Origin: Hymenobacter aerilatus
Lineage (GTDB): Bacteria; Bacteroidota; Bacteroidia; Cytophagales; Hymenobacteraceae
Direction: 5' to 3'
NCBI RefSeq assembly: GCF_022921095.1
Contig: NZ_CP095053.1
Location: forward strand, 124,001 to 188,000
Length of the DNA stretch: 64,000 nt
This document shows, piece by piece, positions 26,181 to 35,680 of this stretch. Positions within the stretch are counted from its first letter, which is position 1. Each line of letters starts with the position of its first letter. A program made the translations under genes and the position numbers. The notes beneath the pieces were generated by a model. It was not told the origin of the DNA, did no database searches, and worked only from the letters and a program-made list of their open reading frames with translations.

Positions 26181-26283
26181 TAACCATCTGTTATCCTAAA
26201 CGCAGTGAAGGGCCTTATCACGTCACAACGGCTCGTTCTGGCGTGATAAGGCCCTTCACTGCGTTCAGGATAACAGATGGTTA
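26181..26283. repeat. Intergenic palindrome R2 (REP/MITE-like)
   Basis: 42-bp inverted arms with a single mismatch and a 19-base loop. The arms run from TAACCATCTGTTATCC to GGGCCTTATCACG. The core is a diverged form of the GTCATCCTGAGCG...GAAGGACCTT family, and the differences are present on both arms. It ends 18 bases before the pseudouridine synthase stop. Confidence 0.87.
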
Positions 26284-26301
26284 CAGCTTTCCGCTACGTT
26301 T

Positions 26302-27009
26302 TTACAAATAGGCTTGGGCGGCCTCCCAGTGCGCCACGTCGGGTAGGGGAGCCCGGAAGCACATGGCTTCTTTGGTGACGGGGTGGTTAAACTCCAACTG
26401 CCGGGCGTGTAGCGCAATGCTCACGTCGGGTAGGGGAGCCAGGAAGCCGTACTTCACGTCGCCCACGATGGGCGTGCCCAGGCCCGTGCTCAGTTGGGTC
26501 CGGATTTGATGGGGGCGCCCAGTAATAGGGTTGACCTGCACCAGCCAGCGCGTGCCGGCCTGGCCCAGCACCTGGTAGTCCAGTTCCGATTTTTGACCCT
26601 GGGGGTGCAGCTTAGGGTAGGCTTTGGTGACGTTGCGGATGGGGTCTTTTACCAGCCAGTGCGTTAGATGCCCTGCCAACTCTTCAGGGGCTTTGCCTAT
26701 CAGCGCCCAGTAGGTTTTGTGCACCTTGTTGTCCCGAAACATTTCATTGAGGCGGCTTAGGGCTTTGCTGGTTTTGGCCAGAGCCACTACGCCACTCACG
26801 GGCCGGTCGAGGCGGTGTGCTACGCCAATAAAGGCAGCGCCCGGCTTCTTGTATTTGAACCGCAGATACTCCTCGGCCTTGGCCGACAGCGGCTCATCGC
26901 CGGTGGCGTCGCCCTGTACCAATAGGCCAGCAGGTTTATTGATAATCAGTAGATGATTGTCCTCAAACAGGATTTCGCGGCCCTCGGCCCAAATATTCGG
27001 ACGATTCAC
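26302..27009 (-). CDS. RluA/RluD family pseudouridine synthase
   Basis: 235 residues. The catalytic motif HRLDRPVSG (Asp nucleophile) and the conserved ITGRPHQIRTQL are intact, and the start ILFEDNHLLIINKPAGLLVQ is typical. There is no N-terminal S4 domain, so it belongs to the short RluA-like branch that modifies rRNA or tRNA; the target site cannot be told. It is on the same strand as panB, about 105 AT-rich bases downstream of it. Confidence 0.92.
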   Translation of the reverse strand: MNRPNIWAEGREILFEDNHLLIINKPAGLLVQGDATGDEPLSAKAEEYLRFKYKKPGAAFIGVAHRLDRPVSGVVALAKTSKALSRLNEMFRDNKVHKTYWALIGKAPEELAGHLTHWLVKDPIRNVTKAYPKLHPQGQKSELDYQVLGQAGTRWLVQVNPITGRPHQIRTQLSTGLGTPIVGDVKYGFLAPLPDVSIALHARQLEFNHPVTKEAMCFRAPLPDVAHWEAAQAYL

Positions 27010-27115
27010 TTTTTGGAATTAATAATTAGTAATCAATAAATAAAAATTGGCGTTGTCTGCATTAGCGCAAGCCTTCACTTATTTATCAATTCTTAATTCT
27101 TCATTAGTAATGAAA

Positions 27116-27931
27116 TCAATATGCTTCTTCTTGGGTAGGGAAGTCGCGATTTTTCACGTCTTGCACGTAGTGGCGCACGGCCTCGCTCATAATTTCGTGT
27201 AGCTCAGCGTAGCGTCGCAGGAAGCGGGGCTTAAACTCTTTGTTGATGCCCAACATATCGTGTACCACCAATACTTGGCCGTCTACATCGGGACCGGCAC
27301 CAATGCCAATTACGGGGATGGTGAGTTGCTCGGCTACTTGCTTGGCCAGCTTCGAAGGAATCTTTTCCAATACTACCGCAAAGCAGCCAATTTCCTGGAG
27401 CAGGAGCGCATCTTCTATTAGTTTCTGGGCTTCGGCTTCTTCCTTGGCTCGCACTGAGTAGGTACCAAATTTATAAATACTTTGCGGGGTAAGACCCAGA
27501 TGACCCATTACCGGAATGCCTGCTGTGAGAATACGCGTGATGCTATCCTTGATTTCGGCGCCGCCCTCCAGCTTGATACCGTGCCCGCCCGATTCCTTCA
27601 TGATGCGGATAGCCGAGCGCAACGCCTCCGACGAATTACCCTGGTAGGAGCCAAACGGTAGGTCTACCACCACTAAAGCCCGCTTCACCGCCCGCACCAC
27701 CGACTGCGCGTGGTAGATCATCTGATCTAGGGTGATGGGGAGGGTTGTCTCGTGGCCAGCCATGACGTTAGACGCTGAGTCGCCCACCAACAATACGTCA
27801 ATGCCGGCGCCGTCTAGAATAGAAGCCATCGAAAAATCGTAGGCCGTAAGCATCGAAATTTTCTCGCCGCGCTGCTTCATCGCCAGCAGTTGATGCGTGG
27901 TTACGAGCTTCACCTCTTTGTGTTGAGACAT
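27116..27931 (-). CDS. panB: 3-methyl-2-oxobutanoate hydroxymethyltransferase
   Basis: Transfers a hydroxymethyl group from methylenetetrahydrofolate to alpha-ketoisovalerate, giving ketopantoate for pantothenate and CoA synthesis. 271 residues, normal length. Diagnostic segments: [67 protein letters not shown] (catalytic Glu) and [24 protein letters not shown]. No other pan gene is nearby. Confidence 0.97.
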   Translation of the reverse strand: MSQHKEVKLVTTHQLLAMKQRGEKISMLTAYDFSMASILDGAGIDVLLVGDSASNVMAGHETTLPITLDQMIYHAQSVVRAVKRALVVVDLPFGSYQGNSSEALRSAIRIMKESGGHGIKLEGGAEIKDSITRILTAGIPVMGHLGLTPQSIYKFGTYSVRAKEEAEAQKLIEDALLLQEIGCFAVVLEKIPSKLAKQVAEQLTIPVIGIGAGPDVDGQVLVVHDMLGINKEFKPRFLRRYAELHEIMSEAVRHYVQDVKNRDFPTQEEAY

Positions 27932-28126
27932 TTTCGGGGGACTGAGGGTCTTGGGAACTGAGTTTTTGGGGAAGTACTGAGAAAAGATGCGTCATACCCG
28001 CCTAGTGGGGCTACCCAAACGCGGCCCAAAGCTCCAAAAAAAATAGGAGTCGGGCTTCACCTGCATATCTTTCTCCCTTACTCAACCGCTTTCCGGGTAG
28101 AAATGTCTAGGGCAACAACTCTACTT

Positions 28127-31111
28127 TTAGTTGTTGAGGAAAGTCTTGTTGCGGTTCAGCTTCAGGCTTTGTAGCAGCGCCGATTTGGCCGCAATCGTCA
28201 CGAAATAGCCCTGCGTGTAGCCGAAGGGACGCCAGTTGCCGGTAATCTGCCAGCAGTGCAAATCACGCGAGAAATCGAGCGAAGTGAACGTGACCGTACT
28301 ATTCTTGAAATCGTAGCCCGTACTGTAGCCCAAGCGGAGGTTGTCGGTGAGCTTCACCGAGCCGCTCAGGCTAAGTGCCATAGCTGTCAGCGGTGCCGGA
28401 CGTGTGTAGAAGAGGTTGGTAGCGCGGGTGCCGGGGTCTACATAGCTGGCCGTGAAACTGGTGCTCAACTCCCAAGGTAGAGTGAAATCCACATAGTCCT
28501 CGTACGGATTCACCGGGATGGGAGAGCCCAGCATAGGGTCGTTGGTAGGGGCCACCGTGCGCGGCACGGTAGATTTTTTGTTTCCAGTGGCTGGGTTGAA
28601 TTGGTAAGACAGCTGCACTGCCGCCGTGGTAAGGCGGGCCAGCCGGCGCTTGGGCTGATCGAACAAATAGCGGTCGATCAGCCTGCCCGTAGAGTCGCGC
28701 TGATACACTACGAAGTTGCCATTGATCAGAATGTTGAGCTTACGCGCCACCTGGGTGCGGAACGTGGCGGTGATAGGCGCGAAGTTCAGCGAGTCTACTG
28801 CGAAGTTGTAGCCGGTGCTGAAGTCGAAGCCATCAATCAGGCTTAACTTTTTAAACGGGGTAGTGCCGGTAGTATCCTGGTTGTCGCGTACCTTCATTTC
28901 CAGGGAGTTCTGAAGGGAAAAGGTCAGAGCGCTGGTGCGCGTGCCGCTGGGTACACCGTAGGCAAAGCCGTTGTAGCGAGACAGTGCCAGTTGATTAACA
29001 AGAACATCTGGATCACGTGGAATCAGATTGCCGCTTCGGTCTCTTCTCGGTTGCCCATTCGCATCCCTTGCAAATTGGTTATACAACAGGCCCTGCGAGT
29101 TCACCAACGTACCCGTGTTCAGCAGTGTGAAGTAGGCATCGTTTGCGGCGAAGTTAGGGGAGTACTGGTAGTTCAGGCTAGGCGTAATCTTGTGGCGAAT
29201 AGCCTCGATTTTCTTGCCTTTAATCTGGTAGATACCATAGAGGTTGGTACCCAGGTTCACGCCGCCTGAATAGTTATACACTCGATTGAAACCCGTTACG
29301 GTATCAATGCGCACGGCACGGGCTTCTTCTACGTAGCTGTAATCCAGGCGTTTGAAGTACCACGTTTCGCCATAGTTGACAGAAGGCTGCACGGTCAGAT
29401 ACTTGAGGAAGGCTACCCGGTCGAGGAGGCCACCAAAAAACTGATCGGCCGTGTAGCTGCCCAGCGAAATCTGGAACTGGTGCTGAATGCCGGTTTGCGC
29501 ATTGCGCAGCAGCGTATTGATGTTGGAGAGCTTAACGGGTAGAATCTGGGAAGTGTTGGTGCCACCGATGAGCGGTATAGCTCCGCCTTCCAATACCCGC
29601 GACGGAATAGAATTGCTGATTTGGTTGCGGGCCGTGAGGGTATAGGCCACCGCAAACTGCTCGTAGAAATTTCCTTTCGGCTCCAGCCCAAACAGGCTAT
29701 ACAAGTACTGACGAGCTACGCCTACCGTCACGTCGGGTAGGGTGAAGTCCATGGTGCCAGTAGTGGTATTCTGACTTTGGCTGGCCTGAATGGAATAGTT
29801 GATGGGCAGGTAGCGCAGTTGCTTGGAGTAGGTGATGTTGGAGCTGAACGCCGGGGTGAGGTAGTTGCGGGCGTTGAAGTTGTTTTGGCGGTTGTAGTTG
29901 TTGCTACCCGCTTGCACGCTGGCCGAGAACCGTCCGCCACCGGGCCGCGCCACCGGTGTATGCGACCAGCTTAGCCAGAACGTGCGGGGCGTATATACCC
30001 GTCCCGCGGTGTTCTCCAGGGATATACCTCCCGTGTTCAGAATGCGCTGCGTGGGGCGCTGGTCGTAGCTGAAGCTGAACAGGCCGGAGTAGGCATAGCG
30101 TTTGGTATATTGCGCTTCGGCCTGCCCACGGAAGCCGCCGAAGGTCTCGGCATTGCCGGAGTACACGTCGCCGGTGAAGCGCACGCCGATGTTCTGGTTG
30201 GGTACCCAGTAGTATCCCCCGTTGCGCAGGAAAAAGCCCCGGTCAGCGCTCTGCCCGAAGGTAGGGATAATGAGACCCGACGCTCTACCCTTGCGCGGGG
30301 TAGGGAAGTAGCCAAACGGTAGGCCAATAGGGGTAGGGATACCACCAATAACCAGGTTAAATGGACCCGTAACCACCTTCTGGCCTGGTATCACCTTCAT
30401 CTTGGTGGCATTGATGTGAAAGTGTGGCACGGCCAAGTTACAGGTAGTATAGCGGCCGTTGCGGCCGTATATCTCATCCAGATCATTTTTCTTGACCACC
30501 TCAGCGTGCACAAACCCCTCGCCCTGCTGGGTTACTACCTCCCCGATTTTGCCTTTGCGGGTTTTAAAGTTGTAATCGATTTTGCCTGCTTGGTAGGTGG
30601 TAGCGCCCTGTTTGAACAACGGCTGCCCCTGCGTACGCCCCGTAGAATCGGGCACCCCCACGGCCGACATCAGATTTTTGCTGTAATCAACGGTGATGAT
30701 AGCTGCTTTCAGCGACATGTCGCCGTAATCAACCGTAGCCTTGTCGTAAAGCTTGGCAACTTTAGCGTCGATGTCGAACTCGATGGAGTCTTTCGCTGCG
30801 TACTTTACGGTGGTTTGAATGGGGCCTTTGGGCCGGGCCGCCAGCCGCAGCGAGTCGGCCACGCGCACGGAGTCGGGTACGGGTTGCAGCGAGACGGTAC
30901 GGGCCGTGTCGTTGGCAGTAGGCCGAATAATGCGGCCGGGCCGCACGTCGGCGTTGGGTGGTACGGCCGTGCTTTGCGGACGCTTATTAGTCTGAGCCAA
31001 CGCGTGCCCGGCTGCCCCTACCCATAAGAGTAGCAGCAGGATAGTGGAAGGCAATAGCTGCCGGATAAAGCGTAAAAAGAATACGGTAGACAAGGGGATG
31101 GTCCGGGCCAC
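28127..31111 (-). CDS. lptD: LPS-assembly protein LptD (OstA-type outer membrane barrel)
   Basis: 994 residues. A basic N-terminus and hydrophobic signal (LLPSTILLLLLWVGAAGHALAQ) are followed by a disordered Pro/Thr region and an OstA/LptA-like beta-jellyroll (about residues 100-230; DSIEFDIDAKVAKLYDKATVDYGDMSLKA in two parts, DEIYGRNGRYTTCN). The rest is a large beta-barrel with many aromatic beta strands. It inserts LPS into the outer leaflet. The DUF-type Bacteroidota LptD is longer than the E. coli one. It is divergent from the amidase gene, with starts 70 bases apart. Confidence 0.9.
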   Translation of the reverse strand: MARTIPLSTVFFLRFIRQLLPSTILLLLLWVGAAGHALAQTNKRPQSTAVPPNADVRPGRIIRPTANDTARTVSLQPVPDSVRVADSLRLAARPKGPIQTTVKYAAKDSIEFDIDAKVAKLYDKATVDYGDMSLKAAIITVDYSKNLMSAVGVPDSTGRTQGQPLFKQGATTYQAGKIDYNFKTRKGKIGEVVTQQGEGFVHAEVVKKNDLDEIYGRNGRYTTCNLAVPHFHINATKMKVIPGQKVVTGPFNLVIGGIPTPIGLPFGYFPTPRKGRASGLIIPTFGQSADRGFFLRNGGYYWVPNQNIGVRFTGDVYSGNAETFGGFRGQAEAQYTKRYAYSGLFSFSYDQRPTQRILNTGGISLENTAGRVYTPRTFWLSWSHTPVARPGGGRFSASVQAGSNNYNRQNNFNARNYLTPAFSSNITYSKQLRYLPINYSIQASQSQNTTTGTMDFTLPDVTVGVARQYLYSLFGLEPKGNFYEQFAVAYTLTARNQISNSIPSRVLEGGAIPLIGGTNTSQILPVKLSNINTLLRNAQTGIQHQFQISLGSYTADQFFGGLLDRVAFLKYLTVQPSVNYGETWYFKRLDYSYVEEARAVRIDTVTGFNRVYNYSGGVNLGTNLYGIYQIKGKKIEAIRHKITPSLNYQYSPNFAANDAYFTLLNTGTLVNSQGLLYNQFARDANGQPRRDRSGNLIPRDPDVLVNQLALSRYNGFAYGVPSGTRTSALTFSLQNSLEMKVRDNQDTTGTTPFKKLSLIDGFDFSTGYNFAVDSLNFAPITATFRTQVARKLNILINGNFVVYQRDSTGRLIDRYLFDQPKRRLARLTTAAVQLSYQFNPATGNKKSTVPRTVAPTNDPMLGSPIPVNPYEDYVDFTLPWELSTSFTASYVDPGTRATNLFYTRPAPLTAMALSLSGSVKLTDNLRLGYSTGYDFKNSTVTFTSLDFSRDLHCWQITGNWRPFGYTQGYFVTIAAKSALLQSLKLNRNKTFLNN

Positions 31112-31144
31112 GTAGTTTTAATTCGTTTATTTTGTGGCTGCTTA

Positions 31145-31152
31145 CAAAGGTA
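31145..31152 (-). promoter_or_regulatory. Candidate -7 promoter element of lptD
   Basis: TACCTTTG on the minus strand, exact TAnnTTTG match, 33 bases upstream of the lptD ATG; leader about 30 bases. Confidence 0.58.
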
Positions 31153-31181
31153 GCGGGTAGCTGCTCCAACTAACGAAAACT

Positions 31182-32000
31182 GTGCGGAATATTGTCATTG
31201 TCTGCACCGCCGTGCTGGTGTTTTTTGCCGGATCGTCGGTGACCATTGCGCCGGGTGTGGCGGCGCCTACGCCCGAACAACCACCCCAAAAGTACCGGAT
31301 CAGAACCGTAGTGCTTGATGCCGGGCATGGGGGCAAAGATAGAGGCTGTGCCGGGGCTACTGCCCGCGAGGCCCAGGTAGCCCTGCAAACCGTGCTGGAG
31401 CTGGGCCGCCTGATTGAGCAGAATATGCCCGATGTGAAAGTGGTGTATACCCGCAAAACCGATGTATTTGTGGAACTGGCCGACCGCGCCGGCATTGCCA
31501 ACAAGCACAATGCCGACCTATTTATTTCGGTGCACTGCAACTCGGGGCCGTCGGTGGCCTACGGCACAGAGGTCTGGACGATGGGGCCGCACAAAACCGA
31601 CGCCAACCTGGCCGTAGCCAAGCGTGAAAACGCCGTTATTCTGCAGGAAGACGATTATAAGGAACGGTACAATGGGTTCGACCCCCGCTCACCGCAGAGC
31701 CATATTCTGTTCTCGCTCTTCCAGAGTGCCTATATGGTAAACAGCCTGCGCTTTGCGCAACACATTGATGCAGAGTTCAAAAATCGTGTGCAGCGCCACT
31801 CACGCGGCGTGAAGCAAGCAGGCTTTTTGGTGCTCTGGAAAACGGCCATGCCCTCGGTTCTGATAGAGCTAGGCTTCTTAACTAACCGCAACGAAGAACA
31901 ATACCTCAACGATAAATCGGGGCAGTCGTATATGGCCTCGGGAATATACCGCGCTTTCCGCACGTATCGCAACGAGTTGGAAAGCACCAATGAAGGATAA
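31182..32000 (+). CDS. N-acetylmuramoyl-L-alanine amidase (Amidase_3)
   Basis: 272-residue zinc amidase that cleaves the peptide from peptidoglycan glycan strands. The signal-like N-terminus (IVIVCTAVLVFFAGSSVTIA) exports it. Motifs in order: VVLDAGHGGKDRG (zinc His), ATAREAQVAL (zinc Glu), DLFISVHCNS (zinc His) and VLIELGFLTNRNEE (catalytic Glu). It begins with GTG at 31182, since no ATG fits before the signal peptide. The MCE-protein gene follows 59 bases later and lptD is divergent, forming an envelope-biogenesis cluster. Confidence 0.93.
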   Translation: MRNIVIVCTAVLVFFAGSSVTIAPGVAAPTPEQPPQKYRIRTVVLDAGHGGKDRGCAGATAREAQVALQTVLELGRLIEQNMPDVKVVYTRKTDVFVELADRAGIANKHNADLFISVHCNSGPSVAYGTEVWTMGPHKTDANLAVAKRENAVILQEDDYKERYNGFDPRSPQSHILFSLFQSAYMVNSLRFAQHIDAEFKNRVQRHSRGVKQAGFLVLWKTAMPSVLIELGFLTNRNEEQYLNDKSGQSYMASGIYRAFRTYRNELESTNEG

Positions 32001-32059
32001 CACATCCGCTTTTTTGGCTTCCCAGTGCCTTATTATCTCATCTTTTAGTCTGACCAAAC

Positions 32060-33100
32060 GTGTCAAAAGAAATAAAAGTAGCGTTGCTGGGTATAGTGGC
32101 CATAGCAATTCTAATTATTGGCTTCAATTTTCTGAAAGGCTCCAACCTGCTTTCTTCAGACCGCACGTACTACGCCAAATATGACAATGTAGACGGCTTG
32201 GCCGTGGGCAACCCGGTGGTGCTCAATGGTATCAAGGTAGGGCAGGTGAAGCAGATGGAGTTGCTGCCGAGTGAGCACAACCGCGTGAAAGTGTCGTTGG
32301 AATTAGCCAAAGACGTAGTGGTGGGCGACTCTACCACCGCCAGCCTATCGGGTTCCTTACTGGGTAGCAAAACCATCACGCTATTCCTGGGTAAGAACTC
32401 CAAGATATATGATGGTGGCGAGGAGCTGCGCTCCTATACCGTAGCCAGTATCACAGACGCTTTCCAAGCCAAAGCCCTACCCGTGCTCGGCACCGTCGAT
32501 TCTACTTTAATCAAGGTGAACAGCTTCCTGAGCAAAGATGCTCGTCTGAGCCTGCAACAAACGCTGTTGAACGCGCAGGGCTCATCGGAAGCGTTTAAGA
32601 ATCTGCTGCTGATGAACCAGCGCAACATCAACCAGATCACCACCAATATGGCCCGCCTCACCCGCGACTTGGCCGTGACCAGCCAAAAATTCGACCGTAT
32701 TGCGGCCAACTTCGGCCAGCTCAGCGACTCCTTGAAACAAGCGCCCATCGGCCCTACCATGCGCAAGCTCAACGCCACCATGACCGAAGCCCAAACCGCC
32801 ATGACTACCCTGAATGAGGGCTTGGCCAATCAGCAAGGCTCGCTCAACAAGCTGATGAACGACGACTCGCTCTACAACAACCTCAACGCCACGGCCGCTA
32901 GCACCAACTCCCTGCTCACCGATTTTCAGGCTAACCCGAAGCGCTACGTGCACTTCTCGGTGTTTGGCGGTGGCAAAGACAAGGTGAAAAAGGAAGTAAC
33001 CAAGAAGCCGAACGGCGAGGTGGAAGTCGATACAAAGCGAGTGAAAAGCACCTCCAGCAACTTGGTAGAGCCTGCCACCACGCCACCTGCCGGCCAGTAG
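32060..33100 (+). CDS. MCE family protein (MlaD-like lipid transport)
   Basis: 346 residues. One N-terminal membrane anchor (VALLGIVAIAILIIGFNFL) is followed by a single MCE/MlaD domain (about residues 35-120; YYAKYDNVDGLAVGNPVVLNG, GSLLGSKTITLF) and a long helical region (150-300) with many Asn, Gln, Leu and Thr residues that would form the channel or tether, then a Lys/Thr/Pro-rich tail. It hexamerises in the periplasm and moves phospholipids between membranes. It starts at GTG (MSKEIKVALLG). No Mla ATPase or permease is in the window. Confidence 0.9.
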   Translation: MSKEIKVALLGIVAIAILIIGFNFLKGSNLLSSDRTYYAKYDNVDGLAVGNPVVLNGIKVGQVKQMELLPSEHNRVKVSLELAKDVVVGDSTTASLSGSLLGSKTITLFLGKNSKIYDGGEELRSYTVASITDAFQAKALPVLGTVDSTLIKVNSFLSKDARLSLQQTLLNAQGSSEAFKNLLLMNQRNINQITTNMARLTRDLAVTSQKFDRIAANFGQLSDSLKQAPIGPTMRKLNATMTEAQTAMTTLNEGLANQQGSLNKLMNDDSLYNNLNATAASTNSLLTDFQANPKRYVHFSVFGGGKDKVKKEVTKKPNGEVEVDTKRVKSTSSNLVEPATTPPAGQ

Positions 33101-33132
33101 ACAATCGTCTGGTCAGTTATTTTAATAGTTTT

Positions 33133-33158
33133 GAAATCCGCCCGTCAAGGCGGATTTC
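33133..33158 (+). terminator. Terminator after the MCE gene
   Basis: Perfect 10-bp stem GAAATCCGCC / GGCGGATTTC with 6-base loop followed by TTGTTTTG, 32 bases after the stop. Confidence 0.87.
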
Positions 33159-33174
33159 TTGTTTTGTGTGATTA

Positions 33175-33250
33175 GTGAGATGGTGCAGGTGTGAGTTAAA
33201 GCACGCTCAGGATGACACGCGTTCTTTAACTCACACCTGCACCATCTCAC
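33175..33250. repeat. Intergenic palindrome R3, chimeric arms
   Basis: Two perfect 27-bp arms (GTGAGATGGTGCAGGTGTGA...) around a 22-base loop. The loop carries GCTCAGGATGACA, the right half of the R4/R5/R7 family core, but the left half is missing and the arms are unrelated to the family. It lies between the MCE terminator and the carboxylase gene. Confidence 0.8.
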
Positions 33251-33280
33251 CATCTTGCCGCCACCCTACCCCCACCCACT

Positions 33281-34909
33281 ATGGACCTCGAATTCAATAA
33301 AAACGAAGACCACCTCAAACAGCTCACGTTTCAATTGCGCCAGCGCCTGCAAAAAGTAGCGCTGGGCGGCGGAGAAAAACGCATAGCTGCGCACAAGGCC
33401 AAGGGCAAGCTCACGGCCCGCGAGCGGATAGCCTACCTGCTCGACAAGGATGCCGAAACGGTGGAGGTAGGCGCGTTTGCCGGCGAAGGCATGTATGCCG
33501 ACGAAGGCGGATGCCCCAGCGGTGGGGTAGTGGTAGTGCTCGGGTACGTGCAGGGTAGGCAGTGCGTGGTAGTGGCCAACGATGCGACCGTGAAGGCGGG
33601 CGCGTGGTTTCCCATCACGGCCAAGAAGAACCTGCGGGCGCAGGAAATCAGTATAGAAAACCGCTTACCCATTATCTATCTGGTTGATTCGGCGGGGGTG
33701 TATTTGCCGATGCAGGACGAGATTTTTCCGGATAAGGAGCACTTCGGCCGCATTTTTCGCAACAATGCCGTGATGTCGTCGATGGGCATTGTGCAGCTTT
33801 CGGCCATCATGGGGCCGTGCGTGGCGGGCGGGGCCTACCTGCCTATTATGAGCGATGAGGCCATGATTGTGGAGGGTACCGGCTCGGTGTTTCTGGCTGG
33901 CTCCTACCTCGTGAAATCAGCCATTGGCGAAACCATCGACAACGAAACGCTGGGCGGCGCCACCACGCACTCCGAAATTTCGGGCGTCACAGATTATAAG
34001 TTTGCCACGGATGAGGAATGCCTCGACCATATCCGCAGCATCTTCGACAAGCTGGGCGACACGCCCACGGCGGGCTTCAACCGCGCCGCGCCGGCCGCGC
34101 CGCAAGCGAATCCGCAGGAGCTCTACGGCCTGCTACCCGCCGACCGCGCCAAGCCCTACGATATGATGGACATCATCCATCGGCTGGTGGATAGCTCAGA
34201 GTTTGAGCCCTACAAGGACCTCTACGGCCAAACGCTCATCTGTGGCCTAGCCCGCATCGATGGCTGGGCGGTGGGCATTGTGGCCAACCAGCGCAAAATC
34301 GTGAAGTCGAAGAAGACGGGTATGCAGATGGGCGGCGTCATCTATTCCGACTCGGCCGACAAAGCCGCTCGTTTTATCATGAACTGCAACCAGAAACGGA
34401 TTCCGCTGGTGTTCCTGCACGACGTGTCGGGCTTTATGGTAGGCAGCCAGAGCGAGCAGGGGGGCATCATTAAGGACGGCGCGAAGATGGTGAATGCCAT
34501 GGCTAACTCGGTGGTGCCGAAGTTCTCGGTGGTGGTAGGCAACAGCTACGGCGCCGGCAACTATGCCATGTGCGGCAAAGCCTACGACCCACGCCTAATT
34601 GTAGCTTGGCCCACCGCCCAATTAGCTGTAATGAGCGGCGCTGCCGCCGCCAACACGCTCCTGCAAATCCAGGTAGCCTCTCTGAAAGCTAAGGGCCAGG
34701 AAATAACGCCCGAAGCCGAAAAGGACCTCCTCGACACCATCAAGGCCCGCTACGACGAGCAACTCTCACCCTACTACGCCGCGGCGCGGCTGTGGGTGGA
34801 TGCCATTATCGACCCGTTGGAAACGCGTAAGGTCATTTCCCAAGGCATTGCGGCTGCGAATCACGCGCCGATTGAGCGAGCGTATAATGTGGGCGTAATT
34901 CAGGTGTAA
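33281..34909 (+). CDS. Acyl-CoA carboxylase, carboxyltransferase (beta) subunit
   Basis: 542-residue carboxyltransferase with both N (about 30-285) and C (about 290-540) crotonase-like lobes. It transfers CO2 from biotin to an acyl-CoA. Seen: CVVVANDATVKAGAWFPIT, RLPIIYLVDSAGVYLP, FGRIFRNNAVMS, MGPCVAGGAYLPIMSDEAM, and in the C lobe PLVFLHDVSGFMVGSQSE and YGAGNYAMCGKAYDPRL. The segments are closest to methylcrotonyl-CoA and related branched-chain carboxylases rather than AccD. No biotin carboxylase subunit is adjacent, so the partner and substrate are unknown. Confidence 0.9.
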   Translation: MDLEFNKNEDHLKQLTFQLRQRLQKVALGGGEKRIAAHKAKGKLTARERIAYLLDKDAETVEVGAFAGEGMYADEGGCPSGGVVVVLGYVQGRQCVVVANDATVKAGAWFPITAKKNLRAQEISIENRLPIIYLVDSAGVYLPMQDEIFPDKEHFGRIFRNNAVMSSMGIVQLSAIMGPCVAGGAYLPIMSDEAMIVEGTGSVFLAGSYLVKSAIGETIDNETLGGATTHSEISGVTDYKFATDEECLDHIRSIFDKLGDTPTAGFNRAAPAAPQANPQELYGLLPADRAKPYDMMDIIHRLVDSSEFEPYKDLYGQTLICGLARIDGWAVGIVANQRKIVKSKKTGMQMGGVIYSDSADKAARFIMNCNQKRIPLVFLHDVSGFMVGSQSEQGGIIKDGAKMVNAMANSVVPKFSVVVGNSYGAGNYAMCGKAYDPRLIVAWPTAQLAVMSGAAAANTLLQIQVASLKAKGQEITPEAEKDLLDTIKARYDEQLSPYYAAARLWVDAIIDPLETRKVISQGIAAANHAPIERAYNVGVIQV

Positions 34910-35100
34910 GTCCAGCTTGTCAAATTGTGTCACTCAATCGTTCAGACGGACTGAACGACACCTAGGCTCGTGCCTTATTTGCTAAACTGAAAGGACTAAA
35001 GAGGTAGAAGTAGTTTAAGCGTTTCTAATGAGACGTCAGGTTTCGCTTAACTGATTCTATCTCCGTTCCTACCTTTACCATTCATTCAGCCCTACCCTCT

Positions 35101-35568
35101 GTGAGCGAACAAACTCCTTCTGCTTTCGAAAAAGCCCGCGCCGGCCTGTGGGTCAGCCTGCAAAAACACTTAGCGGCCGTGTACAGTGCGGAGAAATCCT
35201 TTCTGGCCGCTACTTCATTCGTTGAGGCTTTCCCGTTTGCACTACACGCGGCCACAGAGGAGCAGCAAGCCGATTACCAACAGGCCCGCCGTGCCCTGCG
35301 CGACCTATACACTGACGAAACCACCCAACTCGGCACGCTGGTAAAAGCCATCCGCACCAAATCATACACCGAAGACGAGAAGAAGCAATTGTACCTGCTG
35401 CTGCTGGGCTACCTGGATATTGCTGCCAGTGTATTTGCGCTACTGAGCACGCACGTGCCTACCAAGCTACCCGAAGACGAAGAACTGGCTACCACGATGG
35501 ATACGTTTGAGCGCGTGCGCAAATTCGCCCGCCTGAATGTGAAGGGCTTGGCTGGGTTGCTGGGGTAG
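35101..35568 (+). CDS. Soluble helical protein of unknown function
   Basis: 155 residues beginning with GTG (MSEQTPSAFEKARAGLW). All-helical composition, no signal peptide or membrane segment. Segments such as KSFLAATSFVEAFPFALHAATEEQQADYQQARRAL in two helices and LYLLLLGYLDIAASVFALL suggest a helical bundle. No family recognised. TACCTTTA, one base off TAnnTTTG, lies about 25 bases upstream. Stand-alone gene between the carboxylase and poxB. Confidence 0.6.
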   Translation: MSEQTPSAFEKARAGLWVSLQKHLAAVYSAEKSFLAATSFVEAFPFALHAATEEQQADYQQARRALRDLYTDETTQLGTLVKAIRTKSYTEDEKKQLYLLLLGYLDIAASVFALLSTHVPTKLPEDEELATTMDTFERVRKFARLNVKGLAGLLG

Positions 35569-35680
35569 GCGCTTCTTAACAGCTAGGAAAGGGTAGGGGT
35601 GGCAAATTATACAACTACTATTCTTGTACGCCCCTACACCCGCACTTCGCGTATAGTCTTCGAAACGAGAACTGAAGACG

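Noticed and set aside
30416..31027. 203-codon open frame on the plus strand inside lptD
   Set aside because: Antisense to a clearly coding LptD sequence; composition reflects the GC-rich opposite strand and there is no recognisable domain.
33281..34909. Acetyl-CoA carboxylase AccD
   Set aside because: The protein contains both carboxyltransferase lobes in one chain, as in propionyl- or methylcrotonyl-CoA carboxylases, and lacks the AccD zinc finger.
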